DNA of 32,721 bases from MWCR01 sp041665165 (GTDB lineage Bacteria > Patescibacteriota > Patescibacteriia > 2-12-FULL-60-25): NCBI GenBank assembly GCA_041665165.1, contig JBAYJJ010000009.1, positions 1-32,721 on the forward strand, in the 5' to 3' direction. The notes below the pieces were generated by a model. That model ran no database searches, was not told where the DNA came from, and was given only the letters and a program-made list of their open reading frames with translations. A program made the translations under genes and the position numbers. Positions within the stretch are counted from its first letter, which is position 1. Each line of letters begins with the position of its first letter. This document shows, in pieces, positions 1-7,352 of this stretch.

Positions 1-1269
1 ATCCGGGCCATTGCCGGAGCTAAGGAAGATGCTGACAGGCTGTTTGGCGCGGCCATAAGGGCAAAGCTGTTGCTGATCCCTGTGGCCATCTTATCGTCAC
101 TTGGCTACGGCATACTGACTGGCCAATCAGCTTTGATCATGGCCACAATCGCCGTAGCCAGCATGGCCATGGCCGCAGACGCCATCCATTTGATCTTGTA
201 CGGGTCGTTGCGTGGCAGGCAGAATCTAAAGCCTGAAGCCATTGGCATGTTCTTGGGACAGGTCGTAACAGCGTCAATCGCCATCACAGCCGCAGTCTTG
301 GGTTGGGGGCCGATTGGCTTGGCTGTTGCTTTGTGCGCCGGGAGTTTTTGGAACGTGGGCTGGTCATGGCACAATGCCAAAAAATTGGGCGTGGTCATAC
401 TCAAACCCCAAGCCATGCACTTCAGTGCTTTGGCCAAGCAAGCTTTGCCGTTTGCCATTGCCGGCATATCCGTCAAAGTCTACTCATACGTGGATAGCTT
501 GATGCTGCAGGCCTATCAAGGCGCAACAGCAGTCGGTTATTATGCGGCGGCCTATAAGATGACTTATGCCATGCAATTTTTGCCTCTGACTTTTTCGGCC
601 GCACTTTACCCGGCGCTCGCATCTGCGTTTTCAGAGCATGATGAAAAGAAACTCAAATCAGAATTCAACGGAGCCTTAAAACTCATGGCAGCCATTGCTT
701 TTCCGATTGCAGCTGGCTTATCTGCCTTGGCGCCAAGGTTCATGCCCTTGCTGTACGGTCCGAAGTACATGGCATCTATTCCGGCCATGGAGGTTTTGCC
801 CTGGGTTTTGATTCCGATATTTTTAGATTTTCCGGTTGGCGCGCTCATGAACGGTTCAAATCGTGCGCATTTAAAAACAATGGTCCAAGTCAGCACCATG
901 GTCATCAATGTCATCTTGAACGCGATCCTGGTGCCCATGTATGGCCCGGTTGGCGCGGCTTGGGCAGGCGTGTTCAGTTTCTGGGCGCTGTTTATGATGG
1001 GCACGACTTTTACTTATAAGACTGCGGGTGGCGCCTGGGAAATGGCTTGGATTTTATTGCGTTCAATGCTAGGCGCGGCCATTGCATACGTCGCTTGGAA
1101 ATATGTAGGCGGAATCATGCCTTTTGCCATGTCCGCTGTATTCGGAGGAGCAATCGCGATCGCGAGCATGTTTGTTCTGAAGTTGATCACAGTCCAGGAC
1201 GTCATGCCAGTCTGGCACGCAGTAAAGGAAAAAGTATCCAGGAGGCAGGATGACATTCATGAAGAATAA
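1..1269 (+). CDS. Polysaccharide flippase (Wzx/MATE-like), 5'-truncated by the window
   Basis: The frame is open from base 1, so the true start lies upstream; 422 residues are visible. The protein is almost entirely hydrophobic, with about ten membrane spans in pairs separated by short polar loops. A segment near codon 165 (SYVDSLMLQAYQGATAVGYY) is typical of the polysaccharide-transport branch of the MOP flippase superfamily. Members of that family move lipid-linked sugars across the cytoplasmic membrane. The last 20 bases overlap the next gene, a glycosyltransferase, which fits an operon for surface polysaccharide. The C-terminus is short and charged (RRQDDIHEE). Substrate cannot be told from sequence. 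The family assignment is fairly secure; a lipid II flippase is the main alternative. Confidence 0.85.
   Translation: MRAIAGAKEDADRLFGAAIRAKLLLIPVAILSSLGYGILTGQSALIMATIAVASMAMAADAIHLILYGSLRGRQNLKPEAIGMFLGQVVTASIAITAAVLGWGPIGLAVALCAGSFWNVGWSWHNAKKLGVVILKPQAMHFSALAKQALPFAIAGISVKVYSYVDSLMLQAYQGATAVGYYAAAYKMTYAMQFLPLTFSAALYPALASAFSEHDEKKLKSEFNGALKLMAAIAFPIAAGLSALAPRFMPLLYGPKYMASIPAMEVLPWVLIPIFLDFPVGALMNGSNRAHLKTMVQVSTMVINVILNAILVPMYGPVGAAWAGVFSFWALFMMGTTFTYKTAGGAWEMAWILLRSMLGAAIAYVAWKYVGGIMPFAMSAVFGGAIAIASMFVLKLITVQDVMPVWHAVKEKVSRRQDDIHEE
1240..1245 (+). promoter_or_regulatory. Shine-Dalgarno sequence of the GT4-GT2 gene
   Basis: AGGAGG lies 4 nt before ATG 1250 and 13 nt before the in-frame ATG 1259, inside the end of the flippase gene. 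It supports initiation by translational coupling. The spacing is short for 1250 and long for 1259, so the start is undecided between the two. Confidence 0.6.
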
Positions 1270-3187
1270 TCCGCGCCTGGTTGGCCTGACCTTTGATTAT
1301 CCGCCCATGAGGGGCGGCGTTGCGCGTTATTTGTCGGATTTGGTTGATGCATCCGACGGCAACATTGAGGTCAAAGTGCCGTTTGAACACCCGAGCTACG
1401 AGCTACGAGCTACGAGCTACGATGTGCAGCGAGTTAATTTCTGGTGGATTGTTTGGCCCAAGTGGCTGCCTTTGATCAAGCGATGTTTGGAGATTCCAAA
1501 GGACAAAGTAATACTCGTCTCGCATGTTTTTCCTATTGGTACTGCGGCCTGGCTGTCCAAGTTTTTTGGCGGGCCAGAATTTGTTGTGCTTTTTCACGGT
1601 ACAGACCTGAAACGCGTAAACTCTCGCTGGAAAAAGTTTTTGTTGAATAGGATTTGCAAGAACGCGAAAGTGTTGATCGCGAATAGTCAGGCAACGGCGC
1701 AAGCACTTAAGCGGCTTTGTGCAACTGCGGAGCCTTTAATTCTTACCCCAGGGCTCAAGCCATTCGCCATTCGCTATTCGCTATTCGCTATTCGCCAGGA
1801 GTTTGGCATCAATGAAAATGCGAAAGTTATTCTGTCGGTGGCGCGCTTGGTTGAGCGCAAGGGGATTGATACTTTGATTGCAGCAGCGCCTGGAATTTTA
1901 GAAAAACATCCAAACACTGTTTTTGTAGTGATTGGTAATGGGCCATATGCGCAGGTTTTGGAATCGCTCGCAGAAGTAAATGACGTCCAAATCAAATGGA
2001 TCAAGGACGCGAACGATGAAGATGTGCGCAAGTGGTATGCGGCAGCTGATGTTTTCTGTTTGCCTGCGCGCGAACAAACTGATGATGTTGAAGGCTTTGG
2101 CATCGTGTTTTTGGAAGCTGCTTATGCAGGCTTGCCAGTCATCGCGGGCAAGGGCTGGGGAACGAGTGAAGCTGTGGTTGATGGCGAAACTGGTTATTTG
2201 ATTGCGCCAACAGCTGATCAAGTCGCAAACAAAATCATCAAACTGCTCGATGATCCTGAGTTGGCGCAACGCATGGGTCAAGTCGGCAGAGAGAGAGTTG
2301 AACGCGAGTTCAAGTGGGAGGATCGATGGAGTGCGCTGGCAAATAAACTGAATTCTACCAACTGTCATCCTGAACGAAGTCATACGGAGTTGAAGGATCT
2401 GGGCCGTTCTGCATTACAGTCCAAGCCAGATCTTTCGACTTCGTTCGTAGAACTTACTCCGCTCAAGATGACAAAAGGTGATGATATAGCAGTTGTCATC
2501 CCTTGTTGGAATCATGCGAAAGAATTGGATGAGACGTTAAGCGCGCTTGAGCATCAAACACTTCAGCCTAAAGAGGTGGTGGTGGTTGATGATGGATCAA
2601 CTGAAGATGATCCGAAAAGCATCGTAGATGAACATGCGAAAAAGTTGAATCTCAGGTTTTTTAGGTTTGATGTCAACAAAGGCGCGCCAGTTGCTCGGAA
2701 CAAAGGCGCTGATATGACAAGTGCACCGTATATCATTTTTTTGGATGCGGACGCCACGCTCGTGCCAGAGGCTTTAGCTAAGATGTGCAATGCTTTGGAA
2801 CAGCACCCAGAAATTGGCTTTGTTTACAGCAATTTCAAGTGGGGAGGCAAGTTGATGAAAAGCAAAGAGTTTAGCCTTGCAGCTCTTCGAAAAATGAACT
2901 ATATTCACACAACATCTTTGATCCACAGAGCAGTCTTGCAACCTTTTGATGAGAGCTTAATAAAATTTCAAGATTGGGATTTATGGCTCACGCTCGGAGA
3001 GAAAGGCGTAAAAGGCAAATGGTTGAATGAAACACTATTCAGTATCACTGAAAGAAAAAGCGGCATGAGCCATTGGCTGCCTGCGTTCGTGCATAAATTG
3101 CAGTGGCCGATTCTGGGATGGACACCGAAAGAGATTAAGAGATACAGGGGGGCAGAGACTATCATAAGGAAGAAACACAACATATGA
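1250..3187 (+). CDS. Fused glycosyltransferase: GT4 domain plus GT2 domain
   Basis: Residues 1-370 are a GT-B fold GT4 enzyme: an N-terminal DYPPMRGGVARY loop, an HGTDLKR segment, LSVARLVERKG at the start of the second Rossmann domain, and the EX7E motif (EGFGIVFLE). Residues about 412-640 are a GT-A fold GT2 enzyme, with IPCWNHAKELDETL, VVVDDGSTEDD and the metal-site FLDADATL. Both would transfer sugars from nucleotide donors at the inner membrane face during polysaccharide assembly. The link between the domains (residues 372-408) is the translation of a dispersed repeat, so the fusion may be recent. Two heptamer arrays are also translated inside the GT4 part (1392-1419 and 1762-1796). Acceptors and linkages are unknown. 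ATG 1259 is an alternative start. Confidence 0.85.
   Translation: MTFMKNNPRLVGLTFDYPPMRGGVARYLSDLVDASDGNIEVKVPFEHPSYELRATSYDVQRVNFWWIVWPKWLPLIKRCLEIPKDKVILVSHVFPIGTAAWLSKFFGGPEFVVLFHGTDLKRVNSRWKKFLLNRICKNAKVLIANSQATAQALKRLCATAEPLILTPGLKPFAIRYSLFAIRQEFGINENAKVILSVARLVERKGIDTLIAAAPGILEKHPNTVFVVIGNGPYAQVLESLAEVNDVQIKWIKDANDEDVRKWYAAADVFCLPAREQTDDVEGFGIVFLEAAYAGLPVIAGKGWGTSEAVVDGETGYLIAPTADQVANKIIKLLDDPELAQRMGQVGRERVEREFKWEDRWSALANKLNSTNCHPERSHTELKDLGRSALQSKPDLSTSFVELTPLKMTKGDDIAVVIPCWNHAKELDETLSALEHQTLQPKEVVVVDDGSTEDDPKSIVDEHAKKLNLRFFRFDVNKGAPVARNKGADMTSAPYIIFLDADATLVPEALAKMCNALEQHPEIGFVYSNFKWGGKLMKSKEFSLAALRKMNYIHTTSLIHRAVLQPFDESLIKFQDWDLWLTLGEKGVKGKWLNETLFSITERKSGMSHWLPAFVHKLQWPILGWTPKEIKRYRGAETIIRKKHNI
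1392..1419 (+). repeat. Heptamer tandem array (cgagcta)x4 inside the GT4 coding region
   Basis: Four exact consecutive copies of CGAGCTA, continuing into CGATGTG. They are translated in frame as part of the peptide YELRATSYD. The array is one of several 7-bp-period arrays in the window, each with a different unit. Confidence 0.9.
1762..1796 (+). repeat. Heptamer tandem array (attcgcY)x5 inside the GT4 coding region
   Basis: Five consecutive 7-bp units, ATTCGCC / ATTCGCT x3 / ATTCGCC. They are translated as AIRYSLFAIR, between the two Rossmann domains of the GT4 part, where a surface linker is expected and an insertion would be tolerated. Confidence 0.9.
2363..2473 (+). repeat. Dispersed inverted-end repeat (family C) translated as an interdomain linker
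   Basis: The element runs from TGTCATCCTGAACGAAG to a terminal GATGACA, so its ends are inverted copies (TGTCATC/GATGACA). It contains AAGGATCTG and the matching CAGATCTTTCGA near its middle. The same end sequences occur at 10179-10268, 11115-11211, 17102-17177 and 25990-26088. Here it is read in frame (CHPERSHTELKDLG...) between the GT4 and GT2 domains. Confidence 0.85.
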
Positions 3188-3199
3188 GAAATGGAAAAG

Positions 3200-3268
3200 A
3201 CTTACAACTTACAACTGACAAGAGTAACCTGGCAACTCTTGTAAGTTGTCAGTTTATAGTTGTCACTC
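3200..3268. repeat. Heptamer hairpin element (family A), copy 1
   Basis: ACTTACA x2 and ACTGACA lead into ACAAGAGT (3218-3225), whose inverted copy ACTCTTGT lies at 3235-3242. This is followed by heptamers ending in AGTT (GTAAGTT, GTCAGTT, TATAGTT). It fills the gap between the two glycosyltransferase genes. Related copies are at 13467-13537 and 17603-17661. Confidence 0.85.
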
Positions 3269-3272
3269 TGTT

Positions 3273-5711
3273 ATGAAGGATTTGCATATAGTAATCGTGA
3301 GCTGGAATACGAAAAGCGCTTTGGAGCGCTGTTTGAAGTCTTTGCCTGATGCGTGCAATGGTTTGGATTGGGAGTGCCTAGTGGTTGATAATGCTTCAAA
3401 GGATGGCACGCCCGAAATGATGAGCAAGATAATCACTCAGGAAGAGAGGATCGATTTTATTGCGAATGATTCGAACATTGGTTTTGCACGCGCGCAGAAC
3501 CAAGGCGCTGTCCAGCATAAGGCAAGATATATTTTATCGCTCAATCCAGATACTGAGTGCCCGCCGAAATCATTAGCGCGCCTCGTTCATATTGCTGATG
3601 AGAAGATTGAGGCTGCGATTATGGGGCCGATGCTAATCAATGCCGATGGAAGCTATCATGAAAGTGTACGAAGATTCCCAACGTGGAAAGATCAGTCTCT
3701 TATACTTTTGAAATTGCATAATTTTTTTCCGCAGTGGCAAGTCTTCAAAAAGTATTTCTGCAACGATTTGAACAAAGATAAAGAACAGAAAGTTGATCAG
3801 GTCAAAGGAGCGTGCTTTTTGGTGCGCCAATCTTTTTGGGACCGGGTGCATGGTTTCGATCCGCGCTATTTCATTTGGTTCGAGGAAGTTGATTTGTGCA
3901 AACAGGCATATGAACAGGGTATGACTGTGCGGTATGAGCCGACTGTCAAAGTCATCCATCATGGTGGCTTATCCTTCAGCCAAGTGTTTTCCATAAAAAA
4001 ACAACGCTATTTCAATTCCAGCCTGAGGAAGTACATGTACAAATGGCATGGTTTTTGGTCTTGGCTGGCCGTGACGCTGTTAGGTCCTATTTCCATGGCC
4101 CTGGCTTGGGGCGTAGCAATTTTGGGCTTGGGACCTAAACCGCCGAAAGAATTGATCGAAGAGTTGGCTGAAGCCGAGCAACAGGACAAAAAAAGAAAGA
4201 AAACAAACAATCTTAAAATGCTTTTGGTTTGGTTCGCTGGATTCATGCTGATCGAAATCCTATCATTTTCATTCTTCAGTTTTCCGATCGCCAATGCGAT
4301 ATTGACTGGGCTGATATTTATCGCGATGGCAATCCTAGCCTATTCTGAGCCAGCACTGGCACTGGTATTGGCTGGCAGTGAGCTGATCATCGGCGGCTTT
4401 GGCTATACTTTTTATTTTCCGGCGGGCGACTTCAGGGTGTCTTTGCGCATGGCAATCATGGCTGGGTTCATGCTTGGCTGGGGAATCAACGGAATAAAAA
4501 ACAGGATTTGGCAATATTGGAAATTGAGCGAATTGTTCTTGTTCCAGGCTTGGGTGTTCGTGGCCATAATGGTCTTGGCTGGCCTGGCACAGGGCTTGAT
4601 CAAGCATCAACCGTATATTTTTCAGGACTTGAATGCTTGGTTGTTTTTAGCATATCTCATCCCGACGCTTGATATTGCCCACAGATTCCCAGCCACCCTG
4701 AAAAAACATGCAAGCATTGTTTTTCCTGCGGCCTTGGCTTGCATCAGCCTGAAGATCCTTGCGACTTTCTACATTTTTACGCATTCAATGCAAGGCTTGG
4801 CCATGTATTGGTATGACTGGGTGAGGGATACGCTGGTGGGCGAAATCACTCCGGCCGGCGGACAGATATATCGGGTCTTTTTCCAATCCTCAATCTATTT
4901 GCTGTCCATACCTTTATTGATTTTTGCTTGGTGGGTCGAGGATGTCTATCAGAAAAGCTCCATCAAACAGCAATGGAAAAAATATGAGAGCGAGGGTTGG
5001 CGCAAAAAGATGGTGCCCTGGGCCTGGGTAATCTCTACTGCAGTTTTGCTCATCAGCTTATCGCGAAGCTTTTGGTTGGGCGAAGCTGCTGCTGGTTTGT
5101 TCGTGTTCATCCTGTCCGTTGTTCATCTCAAGAATCTGCCTTTTAAAGCCGCTGCATATGCTTTGGGTGGATGTGTCGGGGCATTCGTACTCGTTGCCGC
5201 AATCATGTATTTTCCTTGGCCGAATTGGCAAGGAGGATCGCTATTGGGCATGTTCCAGAGCAGGGGAACAGTGGTTGATGCAGCAGCCTCCAGCCGGTGG
5301 AACTTGTTGCCTGCCATGATGGCTGAAATCAACCAAGAGCCTGTTTTGGGCAATGGCTTCGGCAGTACAGTCACATACAAAAGCAATGACCCCAGGGTGC
5401 TGCAGAATAATCCGGATGGAATGTACACGACTTATGAGTTTGAGTGGGGTTGGCTTGGGTATTGGGTCAAGTTCGGAATTTTTGGGATAGCGATCATGGG
5501 TTGGCTGTTGATTTCCATGATTTGGCGTTTGCGTAAATCCCCATATGCTTGGTGGATCAAAGTCGGAGCAGCAGGCAGCCTGATCTGTCTGGCGGCTGTT
5601 CATATATTTACGCCATACTTGGATCATCCGCTGGGATTTGGCTGGCTGATCGGCATGGAAGGCTTTTTGGTTTTGTCTCATCCAGACGCTTGGAAAAATG
5701 AAGCAGAGTAA
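3273..5711 (+). CDS. GT2 glycosyltransferase fused to O-antigen ligase/polymerase-like membrane domain
   Basis: The first ~290 residues are a GT2 enzyme of the WbbL/rhamnosyltransferase type: HIVIVSWNTKSALERCL, VVDNASKDGT, NIGFARAQNQGA, SLNPDTE and the acceptor-side GFDPRYFIWFEEVDLC. A cytoplasmic basic linker follows. The remaining ~500 residues contain about ten membrane spans with a periplasmic-loop motif (GNGFGSTVTY) and LSRSFWLG, resembling the Wzy/WaaL ligase superfamily. One polypeptide may thus add a sugar and later polymerise or ligate the chain. The frame stays open back to TTG 3246, but that part lies in the family A repeat, so ATG 3273 is preferred; no clear Shine-Dalgarno sequence is seen. 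The GT2 call is firm; the C-terminal role is a fold-level inference. Confidence 0.8.
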   Translation: MKDLHIVIVSWNTKSALERCLKSLPDACNGLDWECLVVDNASKDGTPEMMSKIITQEERIDFIANDSNIGFARAQNQGAVQHKARYILSLNPDTECPPKSLARLVHIADEKIEAAIMGPMLINADGSYHESVRRFPTWKDQSLILLKLHNFFPQWQVFKKYFCNDLNKDKEQKVDQVKGACFLVRQSFWDRVHGFDPRYFIWFEEVDLCKQAYEQGMTVRYEPTVKVIHHGGLSFSQVFSIKKQRYFNSSLRKYMYKWHGFWSWLAVTLLGPISMALAWGVAILGLGPKPPKELIEELAEAEQQDKKRKKTNNLKMLLVWFAGFMLIEILSFSFFSFPIANAILTGLIFIAMAILAYSEPALALVLAGSELIIGGFGYTFYFPAGDFRVSLRMAIMAGFMLGWGINGIKNRIWQYWKLSELFLFQAWVFVAIMVLAGLAQGLIKHQPYIFQDLNAWLFLAYLIPTLDIAHRFPATLKKHASIVFPAALACISLKILATFYIFTHSMQGLAMYWYDWVRDTLVGEITPAGGQIYRVFFQSSIYLLSIPLLIFAWWVEDVYQKSSIKQQWKKYESEGWRKKMVPWAWVISTAVLLISLSRSFWLGEAAAGLFVFILSVVHLKNLPFKAAAYALGGCVGAFVLVAAIMYFPWPNWQGGSLLGMFQSRGTVVDAAASSRWNLLPAMMAEINQEPVLGNGFGSTVTYKSNDPRVLQNNPDGMYTTYEFEWGWLGYWVKFGIFGIAIMGWLLISMIWRLRKSPYAWWIKVGAAGSLICLAAVHIFTPYLDHPLGFGWLIGMEGFLVLSHPDAWKNEAE

Positions 5712-5714
5712 AAA

Positions 5715-6221
5715 ATGATTGAAAAGATTGTTTTTAAAACACGAGTTGGATCCATGTTTGTTGAGACAGATGGTTTTTTTGTGATACGTCTGGATTTTGC
5801 GACGCAAGAGTTGACCTCCGCCGTCATCCTGAACGAAGCTCGGCGGAGTGAAGGATATCCACTGAATCGCCAAACTAAAATTTTTAATAAGGTTAAAAAA
5901 CAAGTATCTGAATACTTTGAAGGCGAACGAAAAAGATTTGATTTGCCGATTAAATTGGATGGAACGGATTTTCAGAAAAAAGTCTGGAAAGCGCTTTTGA
6001 CCATTCCGTATGGCAAAACAGCTTGTTATGACGACATCGCGAAACGTATCAAGATGCCAAAGGCTGTACGGGCTGTGGCAAGTGCAATTGGTAAAAATCC
6101 TGTGGCCATTTTTTACCCGTGCCATCGCGTAATACGAAAAAACGGGCAGATCGGCAAATATGCAGGAGGGGTGAAGATGAAGATAAAGCTTTTAAAACTA
6201 GAAAGAGTGATTTCCGGCTAA
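5715..6221 (+). CDS. ogt: Methylated-DNA--protein-cysteine S-methyltransferase
   Basis: A suicide DNA-repair protein that takes the alkyl group from O6-alkylguanine onto a cysteine. The acceptor is in FYPCHRVI (Cys136). The DNA-binding segment precedes it (FQKKVWKALLTIPYGKT, then KAVRAVASAIGKNP), and GKYAGGVKMKIKLLKLE follows, all in family order. The length of 168 aa is normal for Ogt/MGMT. The weakly conserved N-terminal domain carries an in-frame repeat (5816-5858, read as AVILNEARRSEGYPL). The start is 3 nt after the preceding stop, with no strong Shine-Dalgarno sequence. The 3' end overlaps the convergent fmt gene by 24 nt. Function is confident; the gene symbol could equally be mgt or adaB. 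Confidence 0.92.
   Translation: MIEKIVFKTRVGSMFVETDGFFVIRLDFATQELTSAVILNEARRSEGYPLNRQTKIFNKVKKQVSEYFEGERKRFDLPIKLDGTDFQKKVWKALLTIPYGKTACYDDIAKRIKMPKAVRAVASAIGKNPVAIFYPCHRVIRKNGQIGKYAGGVKMKIKLLKLERVISG
5816..5858 (+). repeat. Short family C repeat with CTCCGCCG/CGGCGGAG stem inside ogt
   Basis: Contains GTCATCCTGAACGAAG and GTGAAGGAT, the left end of family C. An 8-bp inverted repeat, CTCCGCCG (5816-5823) and CGGCGGAG (5841-5848), encloses part of it. It is translated in frame within the N-terminal domain of the alkyltransferase. Confidence 0.8.
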
Positions 6222-7121
6222 AAATTGTTTTGCAGTCATTGCTTTTTTCCCCTCAGGCTGGAGCTCTAGAATCTCTAGCGCCTTGTTGTCGCCGCAATTG
6301 ACCACTAGTTTTTCATCTTGTGCGAATATTTCCCCATGACGCCTAGGACTCTTCAGGACGCCTAGGATTCTTGTCTTAAGTATTTTAATTCTTTTTTTGT
6401 TTGAAATCATCCAAGCGCTGGGCCACGGATTGTATGCGCGGATGAGGCGTTCGATTTCTTCTGCTGATTTTGACCAATCAATTTTCCCATCATCACGCTT
6501 AAGTAGTTTACAGGCCGTAGCCTTCGTATGATCTTGCTCGACGGGTTTCAGCTTGCCTTGTGCAAATTGATTCAAGACATCTGGTAGGTTTCGCGCTCCA
6601 AGTTCAGCCAAGCGGTCGTGCAGTGATTCGCCCGTATCATCGGCGAGGATTTCGGTTGCGGTTTGCGAGATGATCGGGCCATGATCCATAAGTGCATCCA
6701 TGAGCATGATCGTAATGCCAGCTTCCTTGTCGCCGGCCGCAATAGCTGATTGCACGCACGAAGCGCCGCGCCATTTGGGCAAGAGAGACCCGTGGACATT
6801 GATCGGACCAATATTGGGCAAGTCCAAGACGCTCTGAGGAATAATCTGACCGTAACTTGCGACCACGAAAAAATCAGCTTTAAAGTCAGCGAGAGTTTTG
6901 AGTGCTTCTGTATCTTTGATTTTTTCAAATTGAAAGACAGCAAGCTTGTTTTCTTGCGCAGTGACTTTAATCGGCGGCGCTGTCATCACCTGGTGACGGC
7001 CGACTGGCTGGTCTGGTTGGGTGACCACAGCCTTCACGTCAAAACGCTGGTCTGCAAGCAAGGCTTTTAGGCTCGGGACTGCAAAGTCAGATGTGCCAAA
7101 AAAGACAATTGAATAGGACAT
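6198..7121 (-). CDS. fmt: Methionyl-tRNA formyltransferase
   Basis: Transfers a formyl group from 10-formyl-THF to Met-tRNAfMet for translation initiation. The N-terminal Rossmann domain starts IVFFGTSDFAVPSLKAL. The catalytic core shows NVHGSLLPKWRGASCVQ (Asn and His) and the downstream MDALMDHGPI (Asp). The C-terminal OB-fold-like domain holds WSKSAEEIERLIRAYNPWP. Length is 307 aa, normal. ATG 7121 places the Rossmann strand at the N-terminus as in the family; the frame opens further to 7142 (seven extra residues). Neither start has a Shine-Dalgarno sequence. Near the 3' end an 11-bp direct repeat is translated in frame. In many bacteria fmt follows def directly; here two unknown genes and two terminators lie between them, so it probably has its own promoter. 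Confidence 0.95.
   Translation of the reverse strand: MSYSIVFFGTSDFAVPSLKALLADQRFDVKAVVTQPDQPVGRHQVMTAPPIKVTAQENKLAVFQFEKIKDTEALKTLADFKADFFVVASYGQIIPQSVLDLPNIGPINVHGSLLPKWRGASCVQSAIAAGDKEAGITIMLMDALMDHGPIISQTATEILADDTGESLHDRLAELGARNLPDVLNQFAQGKLKPVEQDHTKATACKLLKRDDGKIDWSKSAEEIERLIRAYNPWPSAWMISNKKRIKILKTRILGVLKSPRRHGEIFAQDEKLVVNCGDNKALEILELQPEGKKAMTAKQFLAGNHSF
6338..6374 (-). repeat. Nonamer-type repeat inside the fmt 3' region
   Basis: GACGCCTAGGA occurs at 6338-6348 and again at 6357-6367. On the coding strand the units read (N)4-TCCT with a 9-bp step, like the nonamer arrays at 8621 and 16681. Translated in frame as ILGVLKSPRR in the C-terminal domain. Confidence 0.65.
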
Positions 7122-7148
7122 ATTTGATAGCAATCTTAGCATACAGGA

Positions 7149-7297
7149 CTAACTCCTACTAAATCTTACCCTTATAACAAGGGGAAGACTTCTATTGATC
7201 AGTAACCTTCGTGTCCTTCCCTTGTCGTAAGGGAAGGACAGATTTGTCGTCATCGGCTAGAGGCAGCCCGCTGGGACGACAAATCAGGATGAGTTAG
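7149..7297. repeat. Intergenic element with nested inverted repeats
   Basis: Three stems can be drawn. The outer one is CTAACTC (7149-7155) with GAGTTAG (7291-7297). The first inner one is a perfect 11-bp stem, GTCCTTCCCTT (7213-7223) with its complement at 7229-7239 and a 5-nt loop. The second is a perfect 11-bp stem, GATTTGTCGTC (7241-7251) with GACGACAAATC (7275-7285). It lies just upstream of fmt and after the terminator of the preceding gene. It could be a mobile-type repeat or a structured leader; no known riboswitch was recognised. Confidence 0.7.
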
Positions 7298-7310
7298 GAC
7301 TTAGCAACAA

Positions 7311-7334
7311 AAAGCCCCCTTTTCAGAAAGGGGG
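7311..7334 (-). terminator. Rho-independent terminator of the 301-aa unknown gene
   Basis: On the minus strand CCCCCTTT (7334-7327) pairs with AAAGGGGG over a short loop, followed by CTTTTTG. It lies 19 bases beyond the stop codon at 7353. The same G/C-run hairpin occurs at 14602 and 31785, so it may also be a member of a repeat family. Confidence 0.75.
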
Positions 7335-7352
7335 ATCAAGGGGGATTTGAGA

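Noticed and set aside
105..476. Antisense frame of 123 codons within the flippase gene
   Set aside because: It is a shadow of a strongly coding membrane protein frame, without a start signal or family resemblance.
1392..1796. CRISPR-like array
   Set aside because: The 7-bp units are contiguous without spacers, and no cas genes are present.
5241..6125. Minus-strand frame of 294 codons across the ligase end and ogt
   Set aside because: Long, but it covers two well-identified genes on the other strand, its product has no domain and is cysteine/histidine/proline-rich as in shadow frames.
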